A stretch of 64,000 nucleotides of DNA from Solibacillus daqui (GTDB taxonomy: Bacteria; Bacillota; Bacilli; Bacillales_A; Planococcaceae). Every line of letters begins with the position of its first letter. Positions within the stretch are counted from its first letter, which is position 1. The DNA is taken from positions 2,349,501 to 2,413,500 of the forward strand of contig NZ_CP114887.1 of assembly GCF_028747805.1 (NCBI RefSeq). Direction: 5' to 3'. The translations under genes were made by a program, and so were the position numbers. This document shows, piece after piece, positions 17,503-26,421 of this stretch. Below the pieces are notes generated by a model. The model worked only from the letters and a program-made list of their open reading frames with translations. It made no database searches and was not told the DNA's origin.

Positions 17503-18543
17503 TTATTGTATTGTTGATTTTATAGAACATTTATAAACAGTATCTCCAAAAGATTGAATGTCGCTTAGATAATCGTATCCTTCAGATGAACCATAACGGT
17601 TGAGCATTCTTACTGCTACTACGTTTTCCTCTGGAATGACGAGCAGAGCTACATTGGTGTAGCCGAGTAATTGATAAGAACCTTTTGGGACTGTATCGCC
17701 TATCTGGTTAAAACTATGGTTTGTGTCTTTTACAAACCATAAAAATCCGTTCTTCTGAATAGGAAGTGTTGGGTTAGGAGTTTGAATGGATGTAGCCATT
17801 TGAATGATTTCTCTAGGAATAATCTGTTTTCCTTCCCATTTCCCTTCTGTTAAATGAATGTAACCCAATAAAGCAAGCTCTTTTGCAGACACATACATAT
17901 TCATTCCAGAACCATCTACTACATCCGTCTCAGTCCAAAAAGGGTTATCTGCATCTCTAATAGCGTCTGCAATTTTTGAATGAGGCTTACTCATCCTAAT
18001 CCATTCTGTCGATTGAAAGCCTAGTGGTTCAATAACTTGCGATTTAATAATTTCAGCAACAGACAGTCCCGTTGTTTTTTGGATAATCATTGTCAACAGA
18101 TCAATACTTGGACCTCTATATGCCCATGATTCACCAGGTTTATATTCACTTACTAGTTTATTAACATCAATAATTTTTAGCCCATGTGTGTGAGTTAATA
18201 AGTGACGAATGGTTACCTCTTCATACGCGGACAGATGTGAATCTTCTACAAACTGTTTAACTGGGGCATCAATAGAAAAGTAGCCATTGTATATAGCGTA
18301 AGCCGCAGCAAAACCGATATAAGCCTTTCTTACAGAGGCAATGTGGAATTGAGTGTCTACTTGAACATCTCGAGCGTGCTTTGCATTAGACTGTTTACCA
18401 AAATACGACTCTGTTACGATTTTGTCGTTACGGATAATAAAAATGGCACCACCACTAGCACCTAACTTTTCAGCACTTTCCATTACATGAGTACGTACAT
18501 CTTCAAATAAGTTTGTGTAATCATTCTCGTTCTTTAAAATCAA
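17503..18543 (-). CDS. Serine hydrolase of the beta-lactamase/class C family
   Basis: 346 residues from a TTG at 18543; AAGGAGG lies nine bases before it, and the nearer GTG sits within that spacer. The motif HIASVRKAY holds the nucleophile S-x-x-K, and YRGPSIDLL stands where the family has Y-x-N, here with Gly replacing Asn. IRHLLTHTHGL and MATSIQTPN are further family segments. No signal peptide, so it is probably cytoplasmic. The family includes esterases and D-amino peptidases; the substrate is unknown. A hairpin with a T run precedes the ribosome site. Confidence 0.85.
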   Translation of the reverse strand: MILKNENDYTNLFEDVRTHVMESAEKLGASGGAIFIIRNDKIVTESYFGKQSNAKHARDVQVDTQFHIASVRKAYIGFAAAYAIYNGYFSIDAPVKQFVEDSHLSAYEEVTIRHLLTHTHGLKIIDVNKLVSEYKPGESWAYRGPSIDLLTMIIQKTTGLSVAEIIKSQVIEPLGFQSTEWIRMSKPHSKIADAIRDADNPFWTETDVVDGSGMNMYVSAKELALLGYIHLTEGKWEGKQIIPREIIQMATSIQTPNPTLPIQKNGFLWFVKDTNHSFNQIGDTVPKGSYQLLGYTNVALLVIPEENVVAVRMLNRYGSSEGYDYLSDIQSFGDTVYKCSIKSTIQ

Positions 18544-18562
18544 TTTTTTCACCCTCCTTAGA

Positions 18563-18594
18563 AAATAAAAAATGCCCCCAATATGATTGGAGGC
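18563..18594 (-). terminator. Terminator-like hairpin in the leader of the serine hydrolase
   Basis: On the minus strand GCCTCCAAT and ATTGGGGGC pair around a 3-base loop and are followed by ATTTTTTATTTT, about 20 bases before the TTG start. Either the terminator of something lost upstream, or an attenuator for this gene. Confidence 0.6.
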
Positions 18595-19221
18595 ACTGTG
18601 CAACATTACTGTTTTTAACCATTAAGGACACCAACACAAGTTATCTCACTTATGTCACCTGTATAACTATTATAATTGTATTTTAATTTAATAATTTTAG
18701 CAATAATCAGTTTTTTATCACAAACATCATTTATACCTTAATTTATTCAGTTAACCAGCCCTGTTTGTTTAAGTTAAATCCTTCACTCTCACTTGCATTA
18801 CATAAATTATTTATTTACTCCACAATATGGCCCTTAAACGCAAATAGAGCCTTTCCTTATTCAAGGAAAGCGCCCTTTAATGGAATAACTATAAAATCAC
18901 TTTGTCTTCTTCTCTATTTAAAATACTTACCCATAAATATATGGAGACACATACGACTGCGGCAAAACCGATAATTATTGGATTGATTGTTCACCTTTCT
19001 TCGGTAAAAATACCATTGCGAAAGCAGCTGAATATACAATTAGCCGGAAAAATTTTTCAACTAGCTGGCTATTCGTCGTGCGTACCGTAACAGTGCGCTA
19101 TTTTTATATTTCGGGCTTATGGACGACTTGCTCTAGACACCGCTTAAAAAACTTATACTTTCTTTTCCACTAAGAAAGGCTATGGCACGTCATTTGAATT
19201 TGTACCACAACCTTTTACTAT
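18595..19221. other. Gene-free stretch with degenerate sequence
   Basis: No convincing gene is seen. A hairpin (CTTTCCTT/AAGGAAAG, about 18852-18874) is present. The segment TGGCACGTCATTTGAAT near 19186 recurs with one mismatch near 30780, hinting at remnants of related sequence. The stretch lies beside a broken sensor kinase, and probably once held its partner gene. Confidence 0.4.
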
Positions 19222-20428
19222 TTACTTAGTAGGGATTTTCACAATCGCTATTGTCTCTTTTTCGTTTATTGTATCAAGTGTAATCGTTCCATTGTATTTA
19301 TTAATTGTTTCTTTAACAATAAACAAACCTTGTCCTCTAACTCTTCCTTTCTCTACTTTTTTCGTTGAGTAGCCTTGTTTAAAAATTTGATTTATGTCAG
19401 GTAGCTTTCGCCCAGCGTTCGTAATCGAGAACGTATAATATAACTCGTCTGCTTTACAGCTAACTGTAATATTACGTTGTTCCTCTGGCAACTCCATTGT
19501 CGCTTCTATCGCATTATCAATTATGTTCGATAATATATTGATTAAATCAATCGTTTTTATGTTATCAAATGGATTATCATCAACGGTTATCTGTATATCA
19601 ATTTGTTGATTTTGACATGTTAATTTTTTTGTTTGCAGTAATATCGCTAATCCCGGGTGATCAAGATTCAATTTAATGGATTCAATTGCCTGTATGTCTT
19701 TAGACAAAGAATCGACATACTTTGTCGCTTGATCTACTTCACCTAAATGCAGAAATCCATGTAAAACTTGGATATGATTAATATAATCGTGCCTTAATAA
19801 TAACAATAATAACAAAAAGTCCACTGAGTACTAATAGAACAATATTACTATTAATAACTGTTTCTTTAATCCCGTCAAGTGTATCCGTACTAATATCAAT
19901 GCTAAGGTAGCTAATGATTTCCCCTTCTCCATTCATAATAGGAGTCCCAACCGTTATATAATGATGACCATATTTCGTATCTTCTAGAATCTCTGTTACA
20001 AATTGCTTTCCTTCCTCATACGCTAATTTCACTTGGGCTTCCGGTACTGTACAAGCTTCACCTATTAGAAAATCATTTGGATTATCCTTGTTTTCAGGAT
20101 AACCTACAATTAAAACTTTCGATGTAGTAGGATTGTCTATTTCCATAGTATAGACGTATAATACACCTAGTTTTTCTCGGGCATCATTCAAATAATGTCG
20201 TATTGTCCAATAATCTTCATCACGATTCCGTTCTTTTAAAAATCGCTCATACGTTTCCAGATCAATCGCCTTTGCAATGGATTTGGCAGCTTCAAGATTT
20301 TGGTTAGCAATCGCCTCTTCCACTGTATCTTCAATCTTTGTATAGGAAGTATACATACTTATTCCAATAAAGAATGTGACTAATACGATAGATAACACTA
20401 TAATTAGCTTTAATTTAAAACTTTTCAT
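19222..20428 (-). pseudogene. Sensor histidine kinase split by a frameshift
   Basis: Two overlapping minus-strand frames form one protein. The upstream part (20428-19778, 216 residues) has a transmembrane helix (LIIVLSIVLVTFFIGISMY), an extracytoplasmic Cache-like sensor of about 150 residues (LGVLYVYTMEID, GTPIMNGEGEIISYLSIDIS) and a second helix. The downstream part (19824-19222) is a Spo0B-type kinase: LRHDYINHIQVLHGFL with the phosphorylatable His, N box NIIDNAIEA, and GQGLFIVKETI. A one-base shift inside a TTATTATTG run near 19800 separates them, and the usual linker before the His box is missing. No response regulator is adjacent. A sequencing error is possible. Confidence 0.75.
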
Positions 20429-20499
20429 ATCAAAACAATACTTCCTTCCTATAAAATAAATATTTTGCCGCAAATTAAACAATTAAATTATTTTCCCAA

Positions 20500-20549
20500 A
20501 AATGAAATAGCCCATCCCACCGACTGATGAAATAAGAGCTATTTCATTT
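20500..20549. terminator. Hairpin beyond the sensor kinase
   Basis: AAATGAAATAGC and GCTATTTCATTT pair perfectly around a long loop. It lies upstream of the kinase; the rest of 20550-20834 shows no gene. Confidence 0.45.
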
Positions 20550-20834
20550 AATTTCTTTATTCTTTGTACCAATGAAAAACACTTTAATACCATTTATTCG
20601 ATATAAAGGAACAAAAAACAGTATAAATGTTCTAAATCCTTTTGTCCAAAAAAACTTTTATATTACCAAATAATGTAATTATTTATTTTTTCCACAAAGT
20701 TAATCCAATTTTTTTAGAATACTGCTAATTAATCTATTTAATTTGATAATAGATAAAGTCAAGGAAAAATCCCCTGGCTTTCACTTATTTATATCCTCAA
20801 ACATGGTTGGTAACCTTTCATAAATAAAAATCTA

Positions 20835-20856
20835 CAACAATAGCGCACGATTGTTG
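20835..20856. repeat. Imperfect palindromic element, copy 2
   Basis: CAACAAT and ATTGTTG are inverted around AGCGCACG. The whole element resembles the one at 17428-17457 (CAACAATCGCGCCCGATTGT), so both belong to one repeat family. Confidence 0.5.
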
Positions 20857-20888
20857 ATTCCAATTACCTCACCAATATAAAGAAAATG

Positions 20889-21044
20889 TTATTTAGCTAT
20901 AAATCGTTCTACTTTGACAATCTGATCCATTGTAATTTTTGGAGTAACACCTTGCATCCACTCATCATCAAAATTGCCTGCCCATTCTTTAGGACGGCTC
21001 GCAAGCCAATACAGATATTTCACCGCAAATAGCAGAGGAATATT
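20889..21044 (-). pseudogene. C-terminal remnant, possibly of a dehydrogenase
   Basis: A minus-strand frame without start codon ends at 20889. Its text includes FAVKYLYWLASRPKEWAGN and ends in VERFIAK. It reads like the tail of a larger enzyme, perhaps a short-chain dehydrogenase, but the identification is weak. Its beginning is fused out of frame to an integrase tail at about 21045-21055, which suggests an old deletion. Confidence 0.4.
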
Positions 21045-21054
21045 TAAATCTGGT

Positions 21055-21165
21055 TTTTATTACAGCCATATCAATCCCCATTGCTGCTAAGTTAGAAGCA
21101 TGTGTATGTCTTAGTGAATGTGGCGTTATTATCTTACGTTGTAGCCCAGAATGTTTATTAGTATT
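21055..21165 (-). pseudogene. C-terminal remnant of a tyrosine recombinase/integrase
   Basis: The minus strand reads LQRKIITPHSLRHTHASNL and then AAMGIDMAVI, which is the box II region of phage-type integrases with the conserved H-x-x-R pattern (HSLRHTHAS). The catalytic Tyr end is missing and a stop codon lies upstream. This is the only trace of a mobile element in the window. Confidence 0.75.
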
Positions 21166-21168
21166 TCA

Positions 21169-21210
21169 AAAAAGGTAGTATATCTTATTAAAAGACATAC
21201 CACCTTTTTA
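21169..21210. terminator. Hairpin with T run
   Basis: AAAAGGT.GTAT and ATACCACCTTTTT pair around an A/T-rich loop, next to the integrase remnant. From 21211 to 21431 no gene is recognised. Confidence 0.45.
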
Positions 21211-21431
21211 TTTACACATTATTCATTCAATTCACAATTTACACATATAATCCCATCCAAAACCCTTATTAATCAAGCTATTAATGTAAGATTTTACAGT
21301 ATTAGATTTATCCATCAAAATCAAATCAATTGTCTCTTAATAAACGCCTAAGATTAGACATTCTTTTTCAACAAATCCTTATAAATAACAAGGAATATCA
21401 GTATATCTTAGAATTGACAGTTCATTACCTA

Positions 21432-22337
21432 TCAGAAATGATAATCATCTTCACAAATAATCATCTCTTTCGGATCATATGGCTCAATATGCACGAGTGT
21501 CATGGCATGCGGATTAAGTTGTTGCACCGCTTTTTCAATTTGCTCGGTAATAGTGTGCGAATCGCGAACATTTAAATTCGGGTTCACACAAACGGTAATA
21601 TCCACTAAAATCAAACTTCCGTGCTGACGTCCGCGCACCTCTACTACTTCTCGAACGCGCGGAATTGTTGTTACACGTTCTTCGATTGATGAAATAAGCT
21701 CAGTATCAAAGCCATCTGTTAATGAAAATACCGCTTCTTTGAAAATTTCAATGGCCGTTTTAATAATGATTAAACCAATAACAAATGCTGTAATGGTATC
21801 AATTATTGCGAAGCCTAAAATTGCTGCCGTAATCCCGATTGCTGTTCCGATACTTACAAGGGCATCTGAACGATTATCATAGGCAGCCGCTTTAACCGCG
21901 CTACTATTAATTTTTTTCGCTAATGCGAAATTGTATTTATATACCGCAAACATCACAATCGCACTAAAAATCGCAATGACAATTGTTAATACGCTTGGCT
22001 CCTGATGAATCGGATGCACAATATTTTCAACAGCCGTCTTTAATACTTCAATTCCTACATAAACCATGATGAATGACGCAATTAGTGAAGCAATCGTTTC
22101 CGCACGAAAATGTCCATAACGATGATCGTCATCAGGTGGGCGCTGCGAAATTTTCAATCCTATTAATACCGCAATCGAAGCGATAATATCCGTCGTATTG
22201 TTTAAACCATCTGCTTTTAATGCTTCCGAATCGCCTAGATAGCCGACAATTAATTTAAGTAAGCTTAAAAAAATATAGGCGATAATCGAGATGTACGCGC
22301 CTTTTTCACCAGCACGTAAATTTGTATACTGCTCCAA
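21432..22337 (-). CDS. Cation diffusion facilitator metal exporter
   Basis: 301 residues from a TTG at 22337, chosen because AAGGAGG stands seven bases upstream; a GTG 11 codons earlier lies before that site. Transmembrane part: six helices, with LKADGLNNTTDIIASIAVLIG, where the D-x3-D pattern binds the metal, DDDHRYGHFRAETIASL, and YDNRSDALVSIGT in the fifth helix. The C-terminal cytoplasmic domain (GFDTELISSIEERV, HGSLILVDITVCVNPN, HIEPYDP) is the dimerising part. The N- and D-rich motif and the DDxxR loop resemble manganese or iron exporters of the MneP/MntE group, but the metal cannot be fixed. A hairpin sits upstream. Confidence 0.9.
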   Translation of the reverse strand: MEQYTNLRAGEKGAYISIIAYIFLSLLKLIVGYLGDSEALKADGLNNTTDIIASIAVLIGLKISQRPPDDDHRYGHFRAETIASLIASFIMVYVGIEVLKTAVENIVHPIHQEPSVLTIVIAIFSAIVMFAVYKYNFALAKKINSSAVKAAAYDNRSDALVSIGTAIGITAAILGFAIIDTITAFVIGLIIIKTAIEIFKEAVFSLTDGFDTELISSIEERVTTIPRVREVVEVRGRQHGSLILVDITVCVNPNLNVRDSHTITEQIEKAVQQLNPHAMTLVHIEPYDPKEMIICEDDYHF

Positions 22338-22371
22338 AATGTTTCCTCCTTGAAAAACTTCTGTAAACACG

Positions 22372-22420
22372 AAAGAGGCTACCCCTTCTCAAAAAATTTT
22401 GAAAAGGAGTAACCTCTTTT
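22372..22420. other. Leader hairpin upstream of the CDF gene
   Basis: AAAGAGG(C)TAC(C)CCTT and AAGG(A)GTA(A)CCTCTTT form a long stem with G-U pairs on the minus strand. It stands between the promoter region and the CDF ribosome site. No known riboswitch class was recognised, and the T run is short. Confidence 0.45.
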
Positions 22421-22464
22421 ACATGTAGTTTTTATTAGTATACCAAAAAATTGCGCGAAAAACG

Positions 22465-22637
22465 ACTAAATCTTATTGGTATTGTTTATTGCTTGACGCA
22501 TGCGCGCCATATTAGCAATTGTACCGCCATCTACTAGCAAGTCTGTCCCCGTTACATAAGACGCTGCATCACTCAGCAAAAACCCCACCACTTTTGCGAT
22601 TTCGTCTGTATCGACCTCACGACGTAAGCGAGTGATT
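22465..22637 (-). pseudogene. C-terminal remnant of a short-chain dehydrogenase
   Basis: The minus strand reads [22 protein letters not shown] and TDLLVDGGT, the typical end of a classical SDR, and stops at 22465. There is no upstream Rossmann motif, catalytic Y-x3-K or start, so only the last 57 residues survive. Confidence 0.8.
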
Positions 22638-22691
22638 TATCAAGCATTGCCGATTCGCAGTTTATTATGTTAGAAAAATACAGATCTAGCT

Positions 22692-22734
22692 AAAAACTAG
22701 CGCTATGCACATTTAACGCATAACGCTAGTTTTT
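22692..22734. terminator. Terminator after the metallophosphatase gene
   Basis: AAAAACTAGCG and CGCTAGTTTTT form an 11-base stem with a further ATGC/GCAT pair inside. It is symmetrical enough to serve both strands. Confidence 0.8.
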
Positions 22735-23443
22735 AACTCTGAACTTTATAAATTTCTAGTAATTCCCCTTGTTTATTCAACAATACTGCGTTTAACTGCC
22801 CGCTCATATAGCAACCACCATCAATGGCAATATAGCACTTGTCATCACTAAGCCATACATCATTAGATTCATGGATGTACGTTAAGGGTGTATGACCAAA
22901 CACATTGATATACGGTGTTTTATTTGTTATTTCATAATGCTTACGAATCCAAATAAAATCACGCTCTGTTGTTTCTTCAAGTGTTGCAAACTCAGAATTA
23001 AAGCCAGCATGTGTGAAAAGTACATTGCCAATAATTTTATATACGGGAGCTAATTTCAAAAACGCTAGCTGTGATTTGTAATGCTCCTTTATTTCATTGG
23101 CTTGTAAGATATATGGTTGTTCCATTATGTAGGCAGGTAAAAGAACAAGTAAATTTTGCATCGTTTCTTTACCACCATTCTTATAATAATGCTCCTGCAT
23201 TTCCATTGGATTGTTTAAAAAATTCAGCAGCATATCTTCATGGTTGCCTTTAACAAAAACCACATTATCACCGTATGATTGCTTAAGTTCAATTACTTTT
23301 TCAATTACCTGTAAGGATTGCGGCCCACGATCGATTAAATCCCCTAAAATCACTAGTACATCTTCTTGATTCCAATACGTTAATAGTTCTTCAAATTGCT
23401 TGTAATGTCCGTGAATATCACTTACTACGAATAGGTTGCTCAT
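22733..23443 (-). CDS. Metallophosphoesterase (PrpE/ApaH-like protein phosphatase)
   Basis: 236 residues with the full metallophosphatase signature: VVSDIHGHY, VILGDLIDRGPQS, FVKGNHEDML, then VLFTHAGF and FGHTPL. These residues bind the two metal ions. The group covers Ser/Thr protein phosphatases (PrpE) and diadenosine tetraphosphate hydrolases (ApaH), which cannot be separated from sequence alone. No signal peptide; acts in the cytoplasm. Monocistronic with its own terminator. Confidence 0.9.
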   Translation of the reverse strand: MSNLFVVSDIHGHYKQFEELLTYWNQEDVLVILGDLIDRGPQSLQVIEKVIELKQSYGDNVVFVKGNHEDMLLNFLNNPMEMQEHYYKNGGKETMQNLLVLLPAYIMEQPYILQANEIKEHYKSQLAFLKLAPVYKIIGNVLFTHAGFNSEFATLEETTERDFIWIRKHYEITNKTPYINVFGHTPLTYIHESNDVWLSDDKCYIAIDGGCYMSGQLNAVLLNKQGELLEIYKVQS

Positions 23444-23613
23444 ATTGTTTCATCTGCCGTTTCTGTAAATTATTAATGCCATTTTTTCTATAATAACACT
23501 ATAAATAATGCAAAGTAGCTAACTATGAAAAGTTAATTCATTAAAATCCCATTGCCAAACAAAGAACAAACGTTCTATAATATATATGGATAAATTTTCA
23601 AAAGGAGCCTACT

Positions 23614-24177
23614 ATGCGACCATTATTAAACAAAGATATACAAATACATGATTTTCTTAATTATTATTGGCTAAAAGAGGAGCTACAGCAATTTTGCCGA
23701 GAACACGGACTTAGTGCAACCGGTTCTAAGGCGGATATCACAAACCGAATTAAACTATTTTTAGATACGAGTGAAGTTGTAAAGCCAGAACGTAGCCAAT
23801 CTTCAAAACAAAGCGTTGGAAAAAACAATTTAACATTGGAAACACTAATCAAAAAAGGACATACATGTAGCCAGCCTGTACGTCACTTTTTTAAACAGCA
23901 TATTCCTAACTTTCATTTTTCCACATATATTCAAAACTATTTTAAAGAGAATATCGGTAAAACATATCAAGACGTCATTAATGCTTGGCACAAAGAACAG
24001 CATCGCCTTAAAGATCCTACTTATACGAAGAAAATCGCTCCTCAATTTGAATATAATCAATTTATTCGTGATTATTTTGCTGATCCAGCGAACAAAGCTA
24101 AAACAAGAAACGATGCTATCGCTGCTTGGAATGTAATCAAATCACAACCGGGAGACAACAAATACAAATTAAGATAA
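23614..24177 (+). CDS. SAP-domain protein (DUF6434-like C-terminus)
   Basis: 187 residues with an AAAGGAG ribosome site. Residues about 15-50 (YYWLKEELQQFCREHGLSATGSKADITNRIKLFL, split here) form a SAP helix-turn-helix motif normally used to bind DNA. The rest (from GHTCSQPVRHFFKQHI to the end) carries two similar segments, FSTYIQNYFKENIGKTYQDVINAW and YNQFIRDYFADPANKAKTRNDAIAAW, which look like tandem copies of one helical unit. Function unknown; possibly a small DNA-associated protein. Confidence 0.8.
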   Translation: MRPLLNKDIQIHDFLNYYWLKEELQQFCREHGLSATGSKADITNRIKLFLDTSEVVKPERSQSSKQSVGKNNLTLETLIKKGHTCSQPVRHFFKQHIPNFHFSTYIQNYFKENIGKTYQDVINAWHKEQHRLKDPTYTKKIAPQFEYNQFIRDYFADPANKAKTRNDAIAAWNVIKSQPGDNKYKLR

Positions 24178-24203
24178 AGTATCTCAATTCTAAAAATGAC
24201 TAT

Positions 24204-24338
24204 ATGAGAATACTGAATAACTCAAAAAGCGCTATTAATCAAGCCCTTACTTCTATTGAGATTTTTTACAATACTATTGAAAAGATAGGCGGATTTGGCT
24301 ATGAATATTATAGACTTATAAAAGAATATGGACATTAG
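24204..24338 (+). pseudogene. Possible coding remnant
   Basis: A short reading frame (ILNNSKSAINQAL, IEIFYNTIEKIGGFGYEYY) follows the SAP gene without a ribosome site. The amino-acid text looks coding, but no start or family is evident. A hairpin (AATAAAAC..CGAT/ATCG..TTATTTT, 24352-24399) follows, and 24400-24637 shows no gene. Confidence 0.25.
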
Positions 24339-24351
24339 TAGCATGCTTAAA

Positions 24352-24399
24352 TAATAAAACACGATGTGAATACACCTGTATCGAGTCTTATTTTTTGTT
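24352..24399 (+). terminator. Probable terminator of the SAP gene region
   Basis: AATAAAACACGAT and ATCGAGTCTTATT pair with two mismatches and are followed by a T run. Confidence 0.5.
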
Positions 24400-24637
24400 T
24401 AATTTCGGGATGTATTTTAAATTTGACGCGCTTCTTTTTATGTCTGTGGAAATAGTCCCCTTTAAAATGACTTCTATTATGACTACATCAGTATTCGCCA
24501 CTTCAACTACGTCAACTATTTACTTGCAAAATTCGATGTACTTTCCGATCAAATACTGGGTTCTAAAGAGACTCTTCTAATTGAATTCACCTATCTCACA
24601 TAATTATTATTGACATGGATAATTTAATCAAAGTAAA

Positions 24638-24655
24638 ATACTCAATGTAAAGTAT
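24638..24655 (+). promoter_or_regulatory. PadR operator, copy 1
   Basis: ATACTCAATGTAAAGTAT is an imperfect inverted repeat just upstream of the PadR gene. It shares ATACTCAATGT and AGTAT with the perfect palindrome before the next gene, so the PadR protein probably binds both. Confidence 0.6.
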
Positions 24656-24675
24656 TTTTTGAGAAGGTGAATTTT

Positions 24676-25212
24676 TTGACTCAACTCCTTGTTTTAGGAG
24701 CATTAAATATGCAGCCAATGTCTGGTTATGACATACAAAACATGCTGCAAGAGAACGAAGCAGAAAGATGGTCGGGAGTACTAGTAGGTTCTATTTATCA
24801 CGCTTTAAAAAAACTTGAGCAGAATAATTTTATAGAAATAGATCGAATTGAACATAGTGGTAATCGCCAAAAGTCTATCTATAAAATTACTGAGCTAGGA
24901 AAAGAACATTTAAAAGACTTAGTATACAATTCAATTATCTCTTCAGATGTCCCTTATCCCCTATCCTTTTACGCAGGTTTATCATTTATTGAGCAATTAG
25001 ACGTTGAGAGAGCAATTGAAGCATTAAGACATCAATTAACAATGCTTGAACGTGAACTTGTTATAGTCGAAAGTGGAATATCAATAAAAGAAAAACATTT
25101 ATCAACTGGGCTTTCACCATTAATGTCTATTGTATCAAATAATATGGTGAATATTATAAAACAACAAATTAACTTCGTGAAAGATTTATTAAAGAATTAT
25201 AATTGCAATTAG
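24676..25212 (+). CDS. PadR family transcriptional regulator
   Basis: 178 residues read from a TTG at 24676; GAAGGTGA lies five bases upstream, while the GTG at 24667 is inside that site. The N-terminal winged helix (LVLGALNMQPMSGYDIQNML, GSIYHALKKLEQNNFIEI, KSIYKITELGKEHL) is the PadR signature, followed by a Vir_act_alpha_C-like helical dimerisation part. These repressors sense small molecules. Operator-like palindromes flank the gene, so it likely controls itself and the VOC gene that follows. Confidence 0.92.
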   Translation: MTQLLVLGALNMQPMSGYDIQNMLQENEAERWSGVLVGSIYHALKKLEQNNFIEIDRIEHSGNRQKSIYKITELGKEHLKDLVYNSIISSDVPYPLSFYAGLSFIEQLDVERAIEALRHQLTMLERELVIVESGISIKEKHLSTGLSPLMSIVSNNMVNIIKQQINFVKDLLKNYNCN

Positions 25213-25246
25213 TTTTGTTCCTCTATTAGGAGGAACAAAAAAATAC

Positions 25247-25272
25247 ATCAATACTCAATGTTGAGTATTGAT
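25247..25272 (+). promoter_or_regulatory. PadR operator, copy 2 (perfect palindrome)
   Basis: Two perfect 12-base arms, ATCAATACTCAA and TTGAGTATTGAT, are separated by two bases. The site is 18 bases before the start of the VOC gene and contains the ribosome-site approach, so binding would repress the gene. Confidence 0.7.
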
Positions 25273-25290
25273 TATAAGGAGCGATCAATT

Positions 25291-26040
25291 ATGAAGATAG
25301 ATCATTTAGTAATGAATGTAACTCCTCATTACCAGCAAGAAAGTAGTGAAGTTCAAAATATAAGAAAAGCTGGTCTCCCTTATAATGTAAAGAAAGGTAA
25401 GGGAACAAAAGGATTTAGGGCAACTAACATTTGGATTGGGCAAGAGTATTTTGAATTGATAACAATAAATAGTAATGACGGGGGCGGTTGGAAAAAAGAA
25501 TGGGTCCATGCTTATAATACCGGACAACGAGGGCTAATTTGCCTAATGCTAGATGTAAATAACTTAGATGAGGTTGTTCAACGTTTACAAACACAAGAAA
25601 TTTCAATTTCCGATCCTGAAAAAATAAAAATTGAATTTTTCTTTAAATTGTTTTCTAAAACAATGCCTTGGCAAAATAGTTATTTGAATTTTTTTGAAAA
25701 TGTCCCCCTTCAAATTGGATTTCAACAACTAGATAGTAAAAAAATCCGAAAAGGGTTTGAAAAATATATGGTCCCTAATTCTAGTGAGAATAATATATCT
25801 GGTATCACACAAATCCATATTTTCGGTAACTTTACACTTTCTGATTTTAAAATGCTATGCACCGTTTTTGAAGAAACTATACTTACTGAAAATCAATTAA
25901 CGGTACTTCTTGAAAACTGCCAAAAACTTATTTTTGAAACAAGTAAAGATTATTCAGTGCAAGTAACATTAAAAAGTGAAAATAATTTCTTTAATGTGGG
26001 GACATGTATAATCGAAAACACATCAATCAATTGTAAATAA
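25291..26040 (+). CDS. VOC family protein (glyoxalase-like domain)
   Basis: 249 residues from the ATG at 25291 with AAGGAG upstream. The beginning (IDHLVMNVTPHYQQ) and GFRATNIWIGQEYFELITINS follow the glyoxalase-like fold of the vicinal oxygen chelate superfamily; H3 and the Glu of YFELI are candidate metal ligands. A second, weaker half follows. Enzymatic substrate unknown. It is probably a PadR target that handles the compound the regulator senses. A strong terminator follows. Confidence 0.75.
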   Translation: MKIDHLVMNVTPHYQQESSEVQNIRKAGLPYNVKKGKGTKGFRATNIWIGQEYFELITINSNDGGGWKKEWVHAYNTGQRGLICLMLDVNNLDEVVQRLQTQEISISDPEKIKIEFFFKLFSKTMPWQNSYLNFFENVPLQIGFQQLDSKKIRKGFEKYMVPNSSENNISGITQIHIFGNFTLSDFKMLCTVFEETILTENQLTVLLENCQKLIFETSKDYSVQVTLKSENNFFNVGTCIIENTSINCK

Positions 26041-26187
26041 CACTTTATATACACCCTGGTATCCATCCCTTCTGTTAGGTTAGACATTGTACTAAGCAAA
26101 GGTGATAGGATAAAGTAAAATAAATCGAGTTCAAGACGAATGAAACTAAAAAGTGGACGTTTTTACAGTTATTGAAACGTTCACCAC

Positions 26188-26222
26188 AAAAAGACTGCCT
26201 ATTAATAGGGCAGTCTTCTTAA
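26188..26222 (+). terminator. Terminator after the VOC gene
   Basis: AAGACTGCC and GGCAGTCTT pair perfectly and a T-rich tract follows. Confidence 0.85.
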
Positions 26223-26366
26223 AAATTTTTGAAAAGAATGAAGTTAATTAGCCACTCATTTCGATAAACGGAATGACACGTGCGAGTTACATTATTGCTT
26301 CCACTAATATACCTATATGCATTTTTAAATCTCTATTCATCTCACCCCGGTTCAATTAAATTTTTG

Positions 26367-26403
<37 letters not shown>

Positions 26404-26421
26404 ATATGACAGTTCATTTAA

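Noticed and set aside
19790..19830. Phase-variable switch in the sensor kinase
   Set aside because: The run near the frameshift is made of three-base units, so slippage of a unit would not restore the frame.
22372..22420. Manganese (yybP-ykoY) riboswitch before the CDF exporter
   Set aside because: The conserved loop sequences of that class are not seen; only a long hairpin is present.
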